Assembly (NCBI GenBank): GCA_033584155.1
Contig: CP138355.1
Location: 4,429,501 to 4,493,500, forward strand
Direction of reading: 5' to 3'
Length of the DNA: 64,000 bases
Origin: Candidatus Electrothrix scaldis
GTDB lineage: Bacteria > Desulfobacterota > Desulfobulbia > Desulfobulbales > Desulfobulbaceae
A program made the translations under genes and the position numbers. Of the stretch, positions 10,141 to 24,132 are shown one piece after another; position 1 is the first letter of the stretch; every line of letters starts with the position of its first letter. Under the pieces are notes generated by a model, which saw only the letters and a program-made list of their open reading frames with translations, made no database searches and was not told the origin of the DNA.

Positions 10141-13100
10141 CTACGATTTAATTTTGTATCTCGATAAACCCGTTCCAGCAGAAATCAAACGTCCCATAAT
10201 AACGTTCTCTTTCAAACCATCCAGTGTATCCACTCTTCCTGCCATAGCTGCGTTGGTCAAGACCTTGGTTGTTTCTTGAAAGGAAGCAGCAGAAATAAAT
10301 GAATCCGTGGATAATGAGGCCTTGGTTACACCCAGTAACTGCGGCTCCGCAGAGGCAGGTTGCAACCCCTCTTCCATTACCCGCCTGTTTTCATCATAAA
10401 ACATCCATTTTTCTGTGAGCTGATCAAGCATGAACTTGGTATCACCAGGATCTGTAATACGTACTCGCTTCAGCATCTGTCGAACAATGGTTTCGATATG
10501 CTTATCGTTGATCTTAACACCCTGGAGGCGATAGACCTCCTGGATCTCATCAACAAGAAAGCGAGCCAGTTCTTCCTCACCCTTAATTCGAAGAATATCA
10601 TTGGGGAGGATTGAGCCATCCATAAGCGCATCACCGGCCTTGACATAATCACCTTCATGCACGGTAACATGCTTGGCCTTGGGCACTAGGTACTCTCTTG
10701 GCTCACCGGTTTCAGGGGTTACAACAACCCGACGCTTTCCTTTCAGTTCCTTGCCAAAGTTGATCCGACCGTCAATTTCCGTAACAATGGCCTGTTCTTT
10801 GGGTTTTCGTACCTCAAAGAGCTCAGCAACCCTTGGCAGACCACCGGTAATATCCTTGGTCTTGGTGGTCTCACGCGGGATTTTCGCAATAACTGTACCA
10901 GCTGGAACCTCGTCTCCCTCATCAACAGAAATAATAGAACCAACCGGTAAAGGATAGCGGGCATCATGCTCCACTCCAGGGAGCTTGAGAGTACGCCCGC
11001 GTCCGTCCTTGAGTGAAATCCTCGGGCTGGAATGTTTGGCTGTTGTGGCATGAATAATAACCCTGGAGACCTTACCAGTTACCTGATCAACGCGCTCCTG
11101 CATGGTATCACCCTCAATCACATCACCATACTTGATGCGACCAGCAGCCTCAGCAACAATGGGAATAGCAAAAGCATCCCAATCTGCAATCACTGTCCCG
11201 GGCTCAACTCTGGCACCGTCCGCTACCTTTATTTCCGCACCGTAGGGAACAGAAAAGCGCTCTCGATTCACATCCTGCTCATCAACAACAGTGATCTCAG
11301 CATTGCGGTTCATAACCACTTCAAAACCTGTGGCATTGGTTACTGAATGCAACTCCTTATAACGAACAAAACCTGCCCGCTGACTGCGGATTTCAGCCTG
11401 CTCAACCGATCGACTTGCTGTACCACCAATATGGAAGGTACGCATGGTCAGCTGGGTTCCTGGCTCACCAATAGACTGCGCCGCAATAATACCGACAGCC
11501 TCACCGATGTTCACCATATGCCCACGACCGAGGTCACGACCATAGCACATAGCGCACACGCCGCGTCGTGACTCACAGGTCAGCACGGAACGAATCCGCA
11601 CCCTGTCAATCCCAGCTGCCTCAATGGCTTCAACCTTATCCTCCGTGATCTCCTCGTCCATCTCAACAATGATCTCGCCGCTCTGCGGGTCAACCACATC
11701 ATCACTGGTCACACGACCGAGAATACGTTCACCGATACGAACAATAACCTCACCACCGTCCAGAAGGGGCTCGGCAACCGTATACCGCATGGTGCCGCAA
11801 TCCTTCTCCACAATGGTAGAATCCTGGGCAACATCCACCAAACGTCTGGTCAGATAACCAGAGTTTGCTGTTTTCAGCGCTGTATCTGCAAGACCTTTCC
11901 GGGCACCGTGAGTAGAAATAAAATATTCCAGGACGGACAGGCCCTCACGAAAATTCGCCTTAATCGGAGTCTCAATAATGGCGCCGGAAGGCTTGGCCAT
12001 CAAACCACGCATACCGGCCAGCTGCCTGATCTGATCCTTAGAACCACGAGCACCGGAGTCCGCCATGATGTAAACGGAGTTAAAGCTCTTCAGATCTTTA
12101 ACTTCACCACTTGCATCACGCACATAATCCACAGACATCTCTTCCATCATTTCCTGGGTGATCTTGTCTGTAGCCTTTGACCAGATATCAACGATCTTAT
12201 TATATTTCTCACCATCGGTGATCAAACCGTCTGAATACTGCTCATCAACTTCGGCTGCCTTACGCTCAGATTCCTCAACAAATTCTTCTTTGTTGACCGG
12301 AATCTTCATATCATTAATGCAGATGGAGATACCAGCTCTGGTCGCCTGCTCGTACCCGAGGTCTTTGAGACGGTCAGCCAGAATAACAGTGTCCTTTGTT
12401 CCGGCATGGCGATAGGTGTAATCCACCAGAAAGCCCAGCTCTTTCTTGGAAAGCTCCTTATTGACAACGGCAAAAGGAATGCTGTCTGGCAGCAATTCAC
12501 CAACAATAATCCTGCCGATGGTGGTATCAACCATTTCTCCCTTCAAGCGGACCTTAACCCTGGCCTGGAGATGGGCAGCACCGTGATCGTAGGCCATGCG
12601 GGCCTCTGCTGGCGAACTGAATCGGGTTCCCTCACCGGCAACGCCGTAGCGCTCACGGGTCATATAATAGAGACCGAGAACAATATCCTGACTCGGAATA
12701 ATAACCGGGCTACCACTTGCCGGGGACAGGATGTTATTGGTGGACATCATCAAGACCCTGGCCTCAACCTGCGCTTCTACAGACAGGGGCAGATGCACCG
12801 CCATCTGGTCACCATCAAAGTCGGCGTTAAAGGCGGAACAAACCAAGGGATGGAGCTGAATAGCCTTACCCTCGATAAGCACAACCTCAAAGGCCTGCAT
12901 ACCAAGCCTATGCAAGGTTGGAGCACGGTTCAGAATAACCGGGTACTCTCGCACGATGTCATCAAGAACATCCCAGACCTCTTTGGCACCCTTTTCCACC
13001 ATCTTGCGAGCACTCTTAATGGTGGTCACATAGCCAAGTGACTCAAGCTTATTATAGATAAAGGGCTTGAAGAGCTCCTGGGCCATCTTCTTGGGTAAAC

Positions 13101-14199
13101 CACATTGATGCAGACGCAGGTGCGGTCCGACCACAATAACGGAACGGCCAGAGTAATCAACACGCTTACCAAGCAGGTTCTGACGAAAACGTCCCTGCTT
13201 TCCTTTAAGCATGTCGGACAATGACTTGAGCGGTCGCTTATTCGGTCCGGTAATGGTACGGCCACGACGTCCGTTATCAAACAGCACGTCCACAGCTTCC
13301 TGGAGCATCCGCTTCTCATTACGGATGATGATATCCGGTGCATCCAGCTCCAACAGGCGCTTCAAACGGTTATTGCGGTTGATAACCCGACGATAGAGAT
13401 CGTTCAAATCAGAGGTTGCAAAACGACCACCTTCCAGAGGAACCAAGGGACGAAGATCAGGTGGCAGAACCGGAAGCACTTCAAGGATCATCCACTCTGG
13501 ACGGTTCCCAGAATCACGAAACGCCTCAGCAATATTCAGGCGTTTTCCCAGCTTGGTCCTTTTGGTCACCGAGCTGGTCTCCTTCATTTCTTTGCGTAGA
13601 TACGCCGACAGCTCAACCAGATCCAGCTCTTTCAGCATATCGCGGATTGCTTCCGCACCGATGCCGACCTCAAAAGATCCTGGAAATTGCTCCATTGCTT
13701 CTTGATACTGCTCTTCGTTGAGCAAGCTTCCTGCTGGAATGCTTTCCACCTCAGAACGAACAACTGCATAGGACTCAAAGTAGAGGATACGCTCCATCTC
13801 TTTGAGGGTCATATCCAGAATCGAGCCGATCTTGGTTGGCAAGGACTTGAGAAACCAAATATGCGCAACAGGGGCAGCGAGTTTAATATGACCAAGACGC
13901 TCGCGGCGAACCTTGGACTGGATAACTTCAACACCGCATTTTTCACAGACTACGCCCCGGTGCTTCATGCGTTTGTATTTTCCGCAATTACACTCGTAGT
14001 CCTTTACAGGTCCGAAAATCTTAGCGCAGAATAATCCGTCCCGCTCCGGCTTGAAGGTTCTATAATTAATGGTCTCGGGCTTTTTGACCTCCCCGTGGGA
14101 CCACTCTAATATCTTTGACGGTGACGCTAGGGAAATTTTAACCTTGTCAAAAACAAGCGGCCCTTTCGGCTTGTTAAAAAAGCTGAACAGTTCTTCCAC
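10141..14199 (-). CDS. rpoC: RNA polymerase beta' subunit
   Basis: This 1352-residue beta' subunit has the N-terminal zinc site [20 protein letters not shown] (starting near residue 70), the catalytic NADFDGDQM motif near residue 460 that binds Mg2+, and the second zinc cluster with [15 protein letters not shown] near 890. The start codon is GTG, giving [11 protein letters not shown] after a GGGGAGGG ribosome binding site. It is cotranscribed with rpoB 97 bp upstream. Confidence 0.98.
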   Translation of the reverse strand: MEELFSFFNKPKGPLVFDKVKISLASPSKILEWSHGEVKKPETINYRTFKPERDGLFCAKIFGPVKDYECNCGKYKRMKHRGVVCEKCGVEVIQSKVRRERLGHIKLAAPVAHIWFLKSLPTKIGSILDMTLKEMERILYFESYAVVRSEVESIPAGSLLNEEQYQEAMEQFPGSFEVGIGAEAIRDMLKELDLVELSAYLRKEMKETSSVTKRTKLGKRLNIAEAFRDSGNRPEWMILEVLPVLPPDLRPLVPLEGGRFATSDLNDLYRRVINRNNRLKRLLELDAPDIIIRNEKRMLQEAVDVLFDNGRRGRTITGPNKRPLKSLSDMLKGKQGRFRQNLLGKRVDYSGRSVIVVGPHLRLHQCGLPKKMAQELFKPFIYNKLESLGYVTTIKSARKMVEKGAKEVWDVLDDIVREYPVILNRAPTLHRLGMQAFEVVLIEGKAIQLHPLVCSAFNADFDGDQMAVHLPLSVEAQVEARVLMMSTNNILSPASGSPVIIPSQDIVLGLYYMTRERYGVAGEGTRFSSPAEARMAYDHGAAHLQARVKVRLKGEMVDTTIGRIIVGELLPDSIPFAVVNKELSKKELGFLVDYTYRHAGTKDTVILADRLKDLGYEQATRAGISICINDMKIPVNKEEFVEESERKAAEVDEQYSDGLITDGEKYNKIVDIWSKATDKITQEMMEEMSVDYVRDASGEVKDLKSFNSVYIMADSGARGSKDQIRQLAGMRGLMAKPSGAIIETPIKANFREGLSVLEYFISTHGARKGLADTALKTANSGYLTRRLVDVAQDSTIVEKDCGTMRYTVAEPLLDGGEVIVRIGERILGRVTSDDVVDPQSGEIIVEMDEEITEDKVEAIEAAGIDRVRIRSVLTCESRRGVCAMCYGRDLGRGHMVNIGEAVGIIAAQSIGEPGTQLTMRTFHIGGTASRSVEQAEIRSQRAGFVRYKELHSVTNATGFEVVMNRNAEITVVDEQDVNRERFSVPYGAEIKVADGARVEPGTVIADWDAFAIPIVAEAAGRIKYGDVIEGDTMQERVDQVTGKVSRVIIHATTAKHSSPRISLKDGRGRTLKLPGVEHDARYPLPVGSIISVDEGDEVPAGTVIAKIPRETTKTKDITGGLPRVAELFEVRKPKEQAIVTEIDGRINFGKELKGKRRVVVTPETGEPREYLVPKAKHVTVHEGDYVKAGDALMDGSILPNDILRIKGEEELARFLVDEIQEVYRLQGVKINDKHIETIVRQMLKRVRITDPGDTKFMLDQLTEKWMFYDENRRVMEEGLQPASAEPQLLGVTKASLSTDSFISAASFQETTKVLTNAAMAGRVDTLDGLKENVIMGRLISAGTGLSRYKIKS

Positions 14200-14295
14200 G
14201 AAGATTACCCTCCCCTGTTAGTACAGCAGTATCTGCTGCTTCAAAATCATAAACTAAAATGCTTGATTGCTACGTTGTTGCCTGATTGTTCCGCG

Positions 14296-18384
<4,089 letters not shown>

Positions 18385-18500
18385 GATCCCCTCTTTTATA
18401 CAATCTGCAAAATTCAGCTTTAACAACGAGTTGCACTGCATCCAGTATGTTTTTTTTCTTTCATGGATACGAGTTACTTCGTTGGCCGGTCCACAAACGC

Positions 18501-18536
18501 AGTAACGCTACGAGGGAGATCCCCCATAGCGTTACT
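18501..18536 (-). promoter_or_regulatory. Long hairpin between rplL and rpoB
   Basis: An almost perfect inverted repeat, AGTAACGCTA ... TAGCGTTACT with an additional GAGGGA/CCCCC stem inside, lies in the roughly 210-bp gap between rplL and rpoB. No U-run follows it on the transcribed strand, so it is not a simple terminator. In enterobacteria this gap carries an attenuator and an RNase III processing hairpin. A similar role here is inferred from position only. Confidence 0.6.
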
Positions 18537-18594
18537 TAGAAATGACTTCTTTGACTGAAAGCGATCTCAGTCAGAAACAGCTGAAGCTGTGGTG

Positions 18595-18978
18595 TTACTT
18601 GATTTCCACAGAACCACCTACGGCTTCAATCTTTGTTTTGATCTCTTCGGCTTCCTCTTTGGTTACGCCTTCTTTAATTGGAGAAGGTGCGCCCTCTACC
18701 AATTCTTTTGCCTCTTTCAGGCCCAGAGAGGTGATCCCGCGAACTTCTTTAATAACTTTGATCTTCTGGTCACCAGCAGCGGTCAGAACAGCGTCAAACT
18801 CTGTCTTCTCAGCTGCGGCTCCACCTGCATCACCACCAGCGCCAGGCATAGCTGCCATTGCAACCGGTGCAGCTGCGGATACACCAAACTTATCTTCAAG
18901 CGCTTTAACGAGTTCAGCAACCTCAAGAAGAGTCATTTTCTCTACAAGTTCAACTACCTGCTCAATAGCTTCAGACAT
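18595..18978 (-). CDS. rplL: 50S ribosomal protein L7/L12
   Basis: This 127-residue stalk protein has an N-terminal dimerisation helix, an Ala/Gly-rich hinge (about residues 38-55) and the C-terminal factor-binding domain with [19 protein letters not shown]. It recruits EF-Tu and EF-G to the ribosome. It is paired with rplJ 28 bp upstream, as usual. Confidence 0.98.
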   Translation of the reverse strand: MSEAIEQVVELVEKMTLLEVAELVKALEDKFGVSAAAPVAMAAMPGAGGDAGGAAAEKTEFDAVLTAAGDQKIKVIKEVRGITSLGLKEAKELVEGAPSPIKEGVTKEEAEEIKTKIEAVGGSVEIK

Positions 18979-19006
18979 TTTTCATTCCTCCGAATATAAT
19001 AATAGC

Positions 19007-19525
19007 TTAATTCTCTTTCTGATCTTTTATCGCCTGCAGCGCATAGACCAAATTACTTGGTGCAGCATTCAATGTACGGACAAGTTTTGTCGGTACGGCA
19101 TTGAGCACGCTACACAATTGACCAAGCAATTGCTCTTTGCTCGGCAGTTTTGACAGAGCTACCAGATCATCTGGACTCAGCATTTTTCCTTCAAAAACTG
19201 CTGAGCGGACGACCAACGCTTCATTTTCCTTTGTAAAATCAGCTAAAGCTTTAGCCGACCCTACAGGGTCATCAAAACTGACAGCTACCGCTGTTGTACC
19301 GGCGAAGTCCTGCGTTAAACCTTCAAAATCTGTCCCTTGTACGGCCAGCTTAAGAAGGGTATTTTTGGCAACTTGAATTTGTCCTCCCTGCTCACGCAGA
19401 GAGACACGCAGTTGCTCAAATTCACTTACTTTCAATCCGCGGTAATCAGCTACTACAGCGAATTTGGCATTGGCAAAGGTATCCTTCAGTTCATCTACCT
19501 TTTTCGCCTTATTTTCGCGATTCAA
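19007..19525 (-). CDS. rplJ: 50S ribosomal protein L10
   Basis: This 172-residue stalk base protein starts MNRENKAKKVDELKDTF and has the conserved VADYRGLKVSEFEQLR segment and a C-terminal helix that carries L12 dimers. The start codon is TTG, chosen because GGAGGTG lies just upstream and the N-terminus fits the family. A 224-base leader precedes it after the rplA terminator, a place where L10-L12 autoregulation occurs in other bacteria. Confidence 0.97.
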   Translation of the reverse strand: MNRENKAKKVDELKDTFANAKFAVVADYRGLKVSEFEQLRVSLREQGGQIQVAKNTLLKLAVQGTDFEGLTQDFAGTTAVAVSFDDPVGSAKALADFTKENEALVVRSAVFEGKMLSPDDLVALSKLPSKEQLLGQLCSVLNAVPTKLVRTLNAAPSNLVYALQAIKDQKEN

Positions 19526-19599
19526 CTGTTACACCTCCTAGAAATTAGGCACGGGATTGTCGCAGAACAACAGGAATGAAATAGTGCTCATTATTCTTT

Positions 19600-19626
19600 T
19601 CGAGGCAATAGAAACATTGCTCTCGA
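19600..19626 (-). promoter_or_regulatory. Hairpin in the rplJ leader, possible L10-L12 autoregulatory site
   Basis: An inverted repeat TCGAGAGCAAT ... ATTGCCTCGA (minus strand) with a 6-base loop lies about 75 bases upstream of rplJ. Its place in the untranslated leader fits the autogenous L10(L12)4 binding region known from other bacteria. I could not confirm the kink-turn consensus by eye. Confidence 0.35.
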
Positions 19627-19749
19627 ATGGAATTCACTGGTCTCGGCTGGCAACCTAATGATTATTAAACAGTACTGTACCCGCTGTCTATGACCGTCCC
19701 AAGCTATAAAAACAACCTTACTTCAACTTGTGTATCTTTCGTTGATACA

Positions 19750-19797
19750 TAAAAAAAACTCACTTACTCCATATACAATGCTGCATAGGAGTAAGTG
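19750..19797 (-). terminator. Rho-independent terminator or attenuator after rplA
   Basis: On the minus strand a perfect 10-bp stem CACTTACTCC ... GGAGTAAGTG with a 17-base loop is followed by AG and eight T residues. It begins about 9 bases past the rplA stop. It should end or attenuate the secE-nusG-rplKA transcript and separate it from rplJL-rpoBC. Confidence 0.85.
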
Positions 19798-19805
19798 AAG
19801 AAATA

Positions 19806-20513
19806 TTAGGCCTTAATTAAGGTCCGAACCTGCATTGTGTCAACTTTAACACCAGGTCCCATCGTGCTTGAAAGGCCGATTGATCGTAAATATATTCCTT
19901 TGCTGGTTGACGGCTTCAACTGCACTAACTTATCAACAAAATGACAAGCATTAGCTATCAACTTATCAGCACCAAAGGAACGTTTACCGATCAAGGCATG
20001 AATAACACCAGCCTTATCCGACTTAAAATCTACTTTTCCTTTTTTTGTCTCCTGAACAACCCGGCCAATATCAAAAGTTACAGATCCGAGTTTTGCATTG
20101 GGCATCAGATTACGCGGTCCAAGAATACGACCGATCTTACCGACCTCACCCATCATATCAGGAGTGGCTATAGTTTTATCAAACTCAAGCCAACCATCTT
20201 TAATTTTAGCTACCAGTTCTTCTGAACCAGCATAATCAGCACCAGCTTCCAAGGCCTCGGCCTCTTTCTCGCCTTTAGCAAAAACGAGGACACGAACTTC
20301 TTTTCCGGTACCGTGCGGCAGAATGACAGAAGAACGAACCATTTGATCTGCATGACGAGGATCAATTCCCAGACGTACAGCGATATCTATTGATTCATCA
20401 AATTTTGCGCAATTATGAGCAAGCAGAAGATTCATTGCGTCTTCTAATGTATAAAGTGTACTTCTGTCTATCCCTTCTGCTGCTTGGCGATACTGCTTAC
20501 CATGTTTCGGCAT
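19806..20513 (-). CDS. rplA: 50S ribosomal protein L1
   Basis: This L1, about 235 residues, starts MPKHGKQYRQAAEGIDR. It has the two-domain L1 fold with the VRVLVFAKGEKEAEA and GPRNLMPNAKLGSVT segments. An upstream in-frame TTG exists, but the ATG at 20511-20513 is the normal start. L1 forms the mobile stalk near the E site and represses its own operon in many bacteria. A strong terminator follows it. Confidence 0.97.
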   Translation of the reverse strand: MPKHGKQYRQAAEGIDRSTLYTLEDAMNLLLAHNCAKFDESIDIAVRLGIDPRHADQMVRSSVILPHGTGKEVRVLVFAKGEKEAEALEAGADYAGSEELVAKIKDGWLEFDKTIATPDMMGEVGKIGRILGPRNLMPNAKLGSVTFDIGRVVQETKKGKVDFKSDKAGVIHALIGKRSFGADKLIANACHFVDKLVQLKPSTSKGIYLRSIGLSSTMGPGVKVDTMQVRTLIKA

Positions 20514-20591
20514 AATCAACCTCTATTTGTCTCCCACACTTTCCATCTGTCAGCGTGGTCCAAACGAAAAATATTTTCGGTTTAAATGTAA

Positions 20592-21017
20592 TTAGTCAAG
20601 AACCGTGATTCCACAACTACGAGCTGTACCTTCGACAATCTTCATTGCCTGCTCTATAGTGTATGCGTTCAAATCCGGCATCTTAATTTCTGCAATCTCG
20701 CGAATCTTGTCTTTTCCGATTTCAGCAACACGCTCTTTTTTCGGATTACTGGAACCTTTCTGAAGACCAGCAGCTTTAAAAAGCAGAACAGATGCAGGTG
20801 GTGTCTTGGTAATAAAGGTAAAGGAACGATCATTAAAAACTGTAATAACTACAGGAATGATCATATCACCTTCTGACTGAGTCTTCGCATTGAAGGCTTT
20901 ACAGAAGTCCATAATATTGACACCGTGCTGACCCAATGCCGGTCCTACCGGGGGGGACGGATTGGCCTTACCGGCCGGTATTTGCAACTTAATGTATGCT
21001 TGAATTTTTTTTGCCAT
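20592..21017 (-). CDS. rplK: 50S ribosomal protein L11
   Basis: This 141-residue L11 starts [23 protein letters not shown] and contains the conserved [19 protein letters not shown]. It binds the GTPase-centre RNA and is needed for RelA activation in other bacteria. The C-terminal RNA-binding domain is complete. It lies between nusG and rplA. Confidence 0.98.
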   Translation of the reverse strand: MAKKIQAYIKLQIPAGKANPSPPVGPALGQHGVNIMDFCKAFNAKTQSEGDMIIPVVITVFNDRSFTFITKTPPASVLLFKAAGLQKGSSNPKKERVAEIGKDKIREIAEIKMPDLNAYTIEQAMKIVEGTARSCGITVLD

Positions 21018-21051
21018 TATTCACTCCTCCACGGACCAACCTGGAGTCTTT

Positions 21052-21618
21052 TTAATTATTGCTTACCTGCATATATTCAAGCTCAACGGGAGTTGAACGC
21101 CCAAAGATAGAGACCATAACCCGAACCCTACCCTTGTCAGGAAAAACCTCGTCAACGGTTCCTTCAAAATTTGCAAAAGGACCTTCAGTCACTCGAACAA
21201 TATCTCCTACCTCAAAGACTACTTTAGGTATGGGTTTCTCTGCGCCTTCTTCAATGCGCATAATGATTTTGTTCGCTTCCTGATCTGTTAACGAAGGTAT
21301 CAGCTTATAAATTTCACCGCTGGCTGCTGCACCCTGACCACTATTTACCCCAACAAAGCCTGTGACTCGTTGGGTTTCCATAACAGTGTGCCAGGAATGC
21401 TCATTCATTTCCATCTGAACCAGTATATAGCCTGGGAAAAACTTCCGCTCAGAAGTCTTCCGCTCACCTTTCACCATCTCCACAACCTGCTCGGTAGGAA
21501 CCAGGATATCCCCAAAGAATTCTTCCTGCCCAGCTTGCCTGATATTATCCTCAAGCGTTGCTTTTACCTTCACCTCAAAGCCGGTGTGAGTGTGAACTAT
21601 ATACCATTTCTTTGCCAT
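21052..21618 (-). CDS. nusG: Transcription termination/antitermination factor NusG
   Basis: This 188-residue NusG has an N-terminal NGN domain ([15 protein letters not shown], residues 3-17; [15 protein letters not shown]) and a C-terminal KOW domain with [17 protein letters not shown] near residue 135. It couples RNA polymerase to Rho or to the ribosome through S10. It starts 7 bp after secE. Confidence 0.98.
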   Translation of the reverse strand: MAKKWYIVHTHTGFEVKVKATLEDNIRQAGQEEFFGDILVPTEQVVEMVKGERKTSERKFFPGYILVQMEMNEHSWHTVMETQRVTGFVGVNSGQGAAASGEIYKLIPSLTDQEANKIIMRIEEGAEKPIPKVVFEVGDIVRVTEGPFANFEGTVDEVFPDKGRVRVMVSIFGRSTPVELEYMQVSNN

Positions 21619-21625
21619 GACACGC

Positions 21626-21880
21626 CTATTGCAGAACCAGCCCTACTAACTTTCCAAGAATCAAATCAACAGCCCCTAAATAAATGGAAAGCAGCACAGT
21701 CAGTAGAATGACAAAACCTGACAACCCAAAAGTTACCTTGCGGTCAGGCCAGACAATTTTTTTAAATTCAGCGACAACCTCATGATAAAAACGGCGAATG
21801 TTACTTGGAGCAAGCACAAAGGAAGAAGCACCTTCTTCTGCTGCACTTACTTTTGCATTATTTTTATTTTTACTCGACAT
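21626..21880 (-). CDS. secE: Preprotein translocase subunit SecE
   Basis: This 84-residue SecE has a variable polar N-terminal half, the conserved amphipathic stretch FYHEVVAEFKKIVWPDRKV and one C-terminal transmembrane helix (about residues 52-76). It clamps the SecYEG channel. The secE-nusG-rplKAJL-rpoBC order is highly conserved and supports the call. Confidence 0.95.
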   Translation of the reverse strand: MSSKNKNNAKVSAAEEGASSFVLAPSNIRRFYHEVVAEFKKIVWPDRKVTFGLSGFVILLTVLLSIYLGAVDLILGKLVGLVLQ

Positions 21881-21909
21881 TTCCTTTCAGCACCCAGCGG
21901 AAAAAAAAA

Positions 21910-21986
21910 TGGCAGGCCAGGAGGGACTCGAACCCCCAGCCCTCGGATTTGGAGTCCGATGCTCTACCAATTAGAGCTACTGGCCT
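21910..21986 (-). tRNA. trnW: tRNA-Trp (CCA anticodon)
   Basis: The minus strand folds into a full cloverleaf with acceptor AGGCCAG/CTGGCCT, D-loop TAATTGGTAG, anticodon loop CTCCAAA and T-loop TTCGAGT. The terminal CCA is encoded. It lies between rpmG and secE, a common bacterial position. Confidence 0.97.
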
Positions 21987-22041
21987 GCACAACATTCGCT
22001 ACAAATCTACCTATACAACTTAAATCAACTTGCGCTTAAAA

Positions 22042-22191
22042 CTATTTCGTTTCTTTATGCACTGTATGCGTTCTACAAAACGGGCAGTACTTTTTCAGCT
22101 CAAGCTTATGAGGTATAGTTCTTTTATTTTTTGTGGTTGTATAGTTTCTCTGCTTACAGTCCATACAAGCCAGCGTGATGATATCTCTCAT
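22042..22191 (-). CDS. rpmG: 50S ribosomal protein L33
   Basis: The reverse strand from ATG at 22189-22191 to TAG at 22042-22044 encodes 49 residues starting [17 protein letters not shown] and ending [12 protein letters not shown]. Two CxxC pairs (CMDC and CPFC) are present, so this is the zinc-binding (C+) form of L33. It is a small gene easily missed and lies between tuf copy B and tRNA-Trp, its usual place. Confidence 0.95.
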   Translation of the reverse strand: MRDIITLACMDCKQRNYTTTKNKRTIPHKLELKKYCPFCRTHTVHKETK

Positions 22192-22286
22192 ACCGCACCC
22201 CCTGATATATAGACTCCGGCGACCAAAAGGTCAAACCGGAGTCTCACTCTTCAAGTACAGCTCTATCCAGTACACTGAACAGAGTC

Positions 22287-23477
22287 TTACTCGATAATCT
22301 CACTAATTACGCCAGCACCTACTGTACGACCACCCTCGCGGATAGCGAAGCGAAGTCCTTCCTGCATAGCGATAGGTGTAATCAACTCACCCGTGATATG
22401 AATATTATCTCCGGGCATTACCATTTCTACACCGTCCTCAAGAGTACAAATACCGGTCACGTCAGTTGTACGAAAGTAAAACTGGGGACGATACCCGTTA
22501 AAGAACGGGGTGTGACGACCACCCTCTTCTTTGGTCAAAATATAACACTCGGCCTTAAATTTCTTATGCGGAGTAATAGAACCCGGCTTAGCAAGAACCT
22601 GACCGCGAACAATCTCTTCACGCTTGGTACCGCGCAACAACGCGCCGATGTTATCACCTGCCTGACCTTCATCAAGAAGCTTGCGAAACATCTCAACACC
22701 GGTGATTGTGGTCTTCTGCGTTTCACGAATACCAACAATCTCAATCTCGTCTCCGACTTTAATAATACCGCTCTCTACACGACCAGTAGCAACAGTACCA
22801 CGACCAGAGATAGAGAAAACATCCTCAACCGGCATCAGGAAAGGCTTATCAACATCACGCTCCGGTTCCGGAACCCAGGAATCAACAGCCTCAATCAGAT
22901 CCCAGATGCACTTGGTATGACCTTCATCCTCTGGATTTTCCAAAGCCATCAGAGCAGAACCCTGGATAATTGGAGTATCGTCACCTGAGAATTCATAATT
23001 ATCCAGCAACTCACGAAGTTCCATCTCAACAAGTTCAATCAGCTCTTCATCATCAACCTGATCACACTTGTTCAGAAAAACAACCATTGCAGGAACACCA
23101 ACCTGACGCGCCAGCAGGATATGCTCGCGAGTCTGTGGCATTGGACCGTCAGTAGCAGCTACAACAAGAATAGCGCCATCCATCTGAGCAGCACCAGTAA
23201 TCATATTCTTGATATAGTCAGCATGACCTGGACAGTCTACATGGGCATAATGACGCCCTTCACTCTCATACTCAACATGAGCTGTAGCGATAGTAATACC
23301 ACGTTCTTTTTCTTCAGGAGCCTTATCAATATCACTAAAATCTGTAAAGTTAGCCTGACCCTTTGTTGACAACACCCGCGTGATAGCCGCCGTCAGGGTA
23401 GTCTTCCCATGATCAACATGACCGATGGTTCCAACATTGACATGCGGCTTCGTCCGCTCAAACTTCTCTTTTGCCAT
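22287..23477 (-). CDS. tuf: Translation elongation factor Tu, copy B
   Basis: This second 396-residue EF-Tu gene is placed behind a tRNA cluster like tufB of enterobacteria. All GTP-binding motifs are intact. The protein differs from copy A only at residue 37 (Ser instead of Ala). The DNA is also nearly identical apart from scattered synonymous changes, mostly toward the ends and in a few internal positions, which suggests ongoing gene conversion. Confidence 0.98.
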   Translation of the reverse strand: MAKEKFERTKPHVNVGTIGHVDHGKTTLTAAITRVLSTKGQANFTDFSDIDKAPEEKERGITIATAHVEYESEGRHYAHVDCPGHADYIKNMITGAAQMDGAILVVAATDGPMPQTREHILLARQVGVPAMVVFLNKCDQVDDEELIELVEMELRELLDNYEFSGDDTPIIQGSALMALENPEDEGHTKCIWDLIEAVDSWVPEPERDVDKPFLMPVEDVFSISGRGTVATGRVESGIIKVGDEIEIVGIRETQKTTITGVEMFRKLLDEGQAGDNIGALLRGTKREEIVRGQVLAKPGSITPHKKFKAECYILTKEEGGRHTPFFNGYRPQFYFRTTDVTGICTLEDGVEMVMPGDNIHITGELITPIAMQEGLRFAIREGGRTVGAGVISEIIE

Positions 23478-23540
23478 TACTATGTCTCCCCAGACAATCT
23501 TTCCCTTTCTCTACCGACTATCACTCCACATCGGCAAACA

Positions 23541-23615
23541 TGGAGCCCACGACCGGACTTGAACCGGTGACTTCCTCCTTACCAAGGAGGTACTCTACCA
23601 CTGAGTTACGTGGGC
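23541..23615 (-). tRNA. trnT: tRNA-Thr (GGT anticodon)
   Basis: The minus strand gives acceptor GCCCACG/CGTGGGC, D-arm AACTCAGTGGTAGAGT, anticodon loop TTGGTAA and T-loop GGTTCAAGTCC, with encoded CCA. It is the last tRNA before tuf copy B. Confidence 0.97.
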
Positions 23616-23639
23616 ACTAACAAAAAAACAAGAAATACA

Positions 23640-23715
23640 TGGAGCGGGAAACGAGACTCGAACTCGCAACCCTCAGCTTGGAAGGCTGATGCTCTACCAA
23701 TTGAGCTATTCCCGC
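23640..23715 (-). tRNA. trnG: tRNA-Gly (TCC anticodon)
   Basis: The minus strand gives acceptor GCGGGAA/TTCCCGC, anticodon loop CTTCCAA and T-arm GCGAGTTCGAGTCTCGT, with encoded CCA. It is in tandem with the flanking tRNAs in the tuf operon. Confidence 0.97.
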
Positions 23716-23768
23716 TTACGCTCAAAAAAAACAGGCAGCACACACGCACTGCCTATCATGAGCAAAAA

Positions 23769-23853
<85 letters not shown>

Positions 23854-23923
23854 AATTTTGAAAAACAATGAACAACCGTCAAACCTTAACCAGCCTGACT
23901 TCTCTCCATCAACTTTCGTCTTC

Positions 23924-23999
<76 letters not shown>

Positions 24000-24018
24000 G
24001 CTATATCTTGTGGCGGGC

Positions 24019-24047
24019 ATTATATATCAGAGCCTTTCCCTTTGCAA
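24019..24047 (-). promoter_or_regulatory. Sigma-70-type promoter of the tRNA-tuf-secE unit
   Basis: The minus strand reads TTGCAA, a 17-base spacer, then a perfect TATAAT. The next bases are GCCCGCC, a GC-rich discriminator as found in stringently controlled tRNA and rRNA promoters. An A-rich tract lies just upstream of the -35, suggesting an UP element. The predicted start is about 10 bases before tRNA-Thr. Confidence 0.85.
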
Positions 24048-24066
24048 GCTTTTTTTTCAATTTAAA

Positions 24067-24099
24067 CAAAAAAACCAGACTCGAAAGTCTGGTTTTTTT
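24067..24099 (-). terminator. Rho-independent terminator after qmoC
   Basis: A perfect stem CCAGACT/AGTCTGG with a 4-base loop is flanked by A7 on one side and T7 on the other. It therefore works for the minus-strand qmo transcript and could also stop plus-strand transcription. It lies about 35 bases past the qmoC stop and just before the tRNA promoter. Confidence 0.88.
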
Positions 24100-24132
24100 G
24101 TTTTCCTCAAAGGAAGCCAAAAAAGCGCCTGC

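Noticed and set aside
22398-22988. A 196-codon plus-strand frame also present at 5916-6506.
   Set aside because: Both are antisense to the two tuf copies and are alike only because tuf is duplicated.
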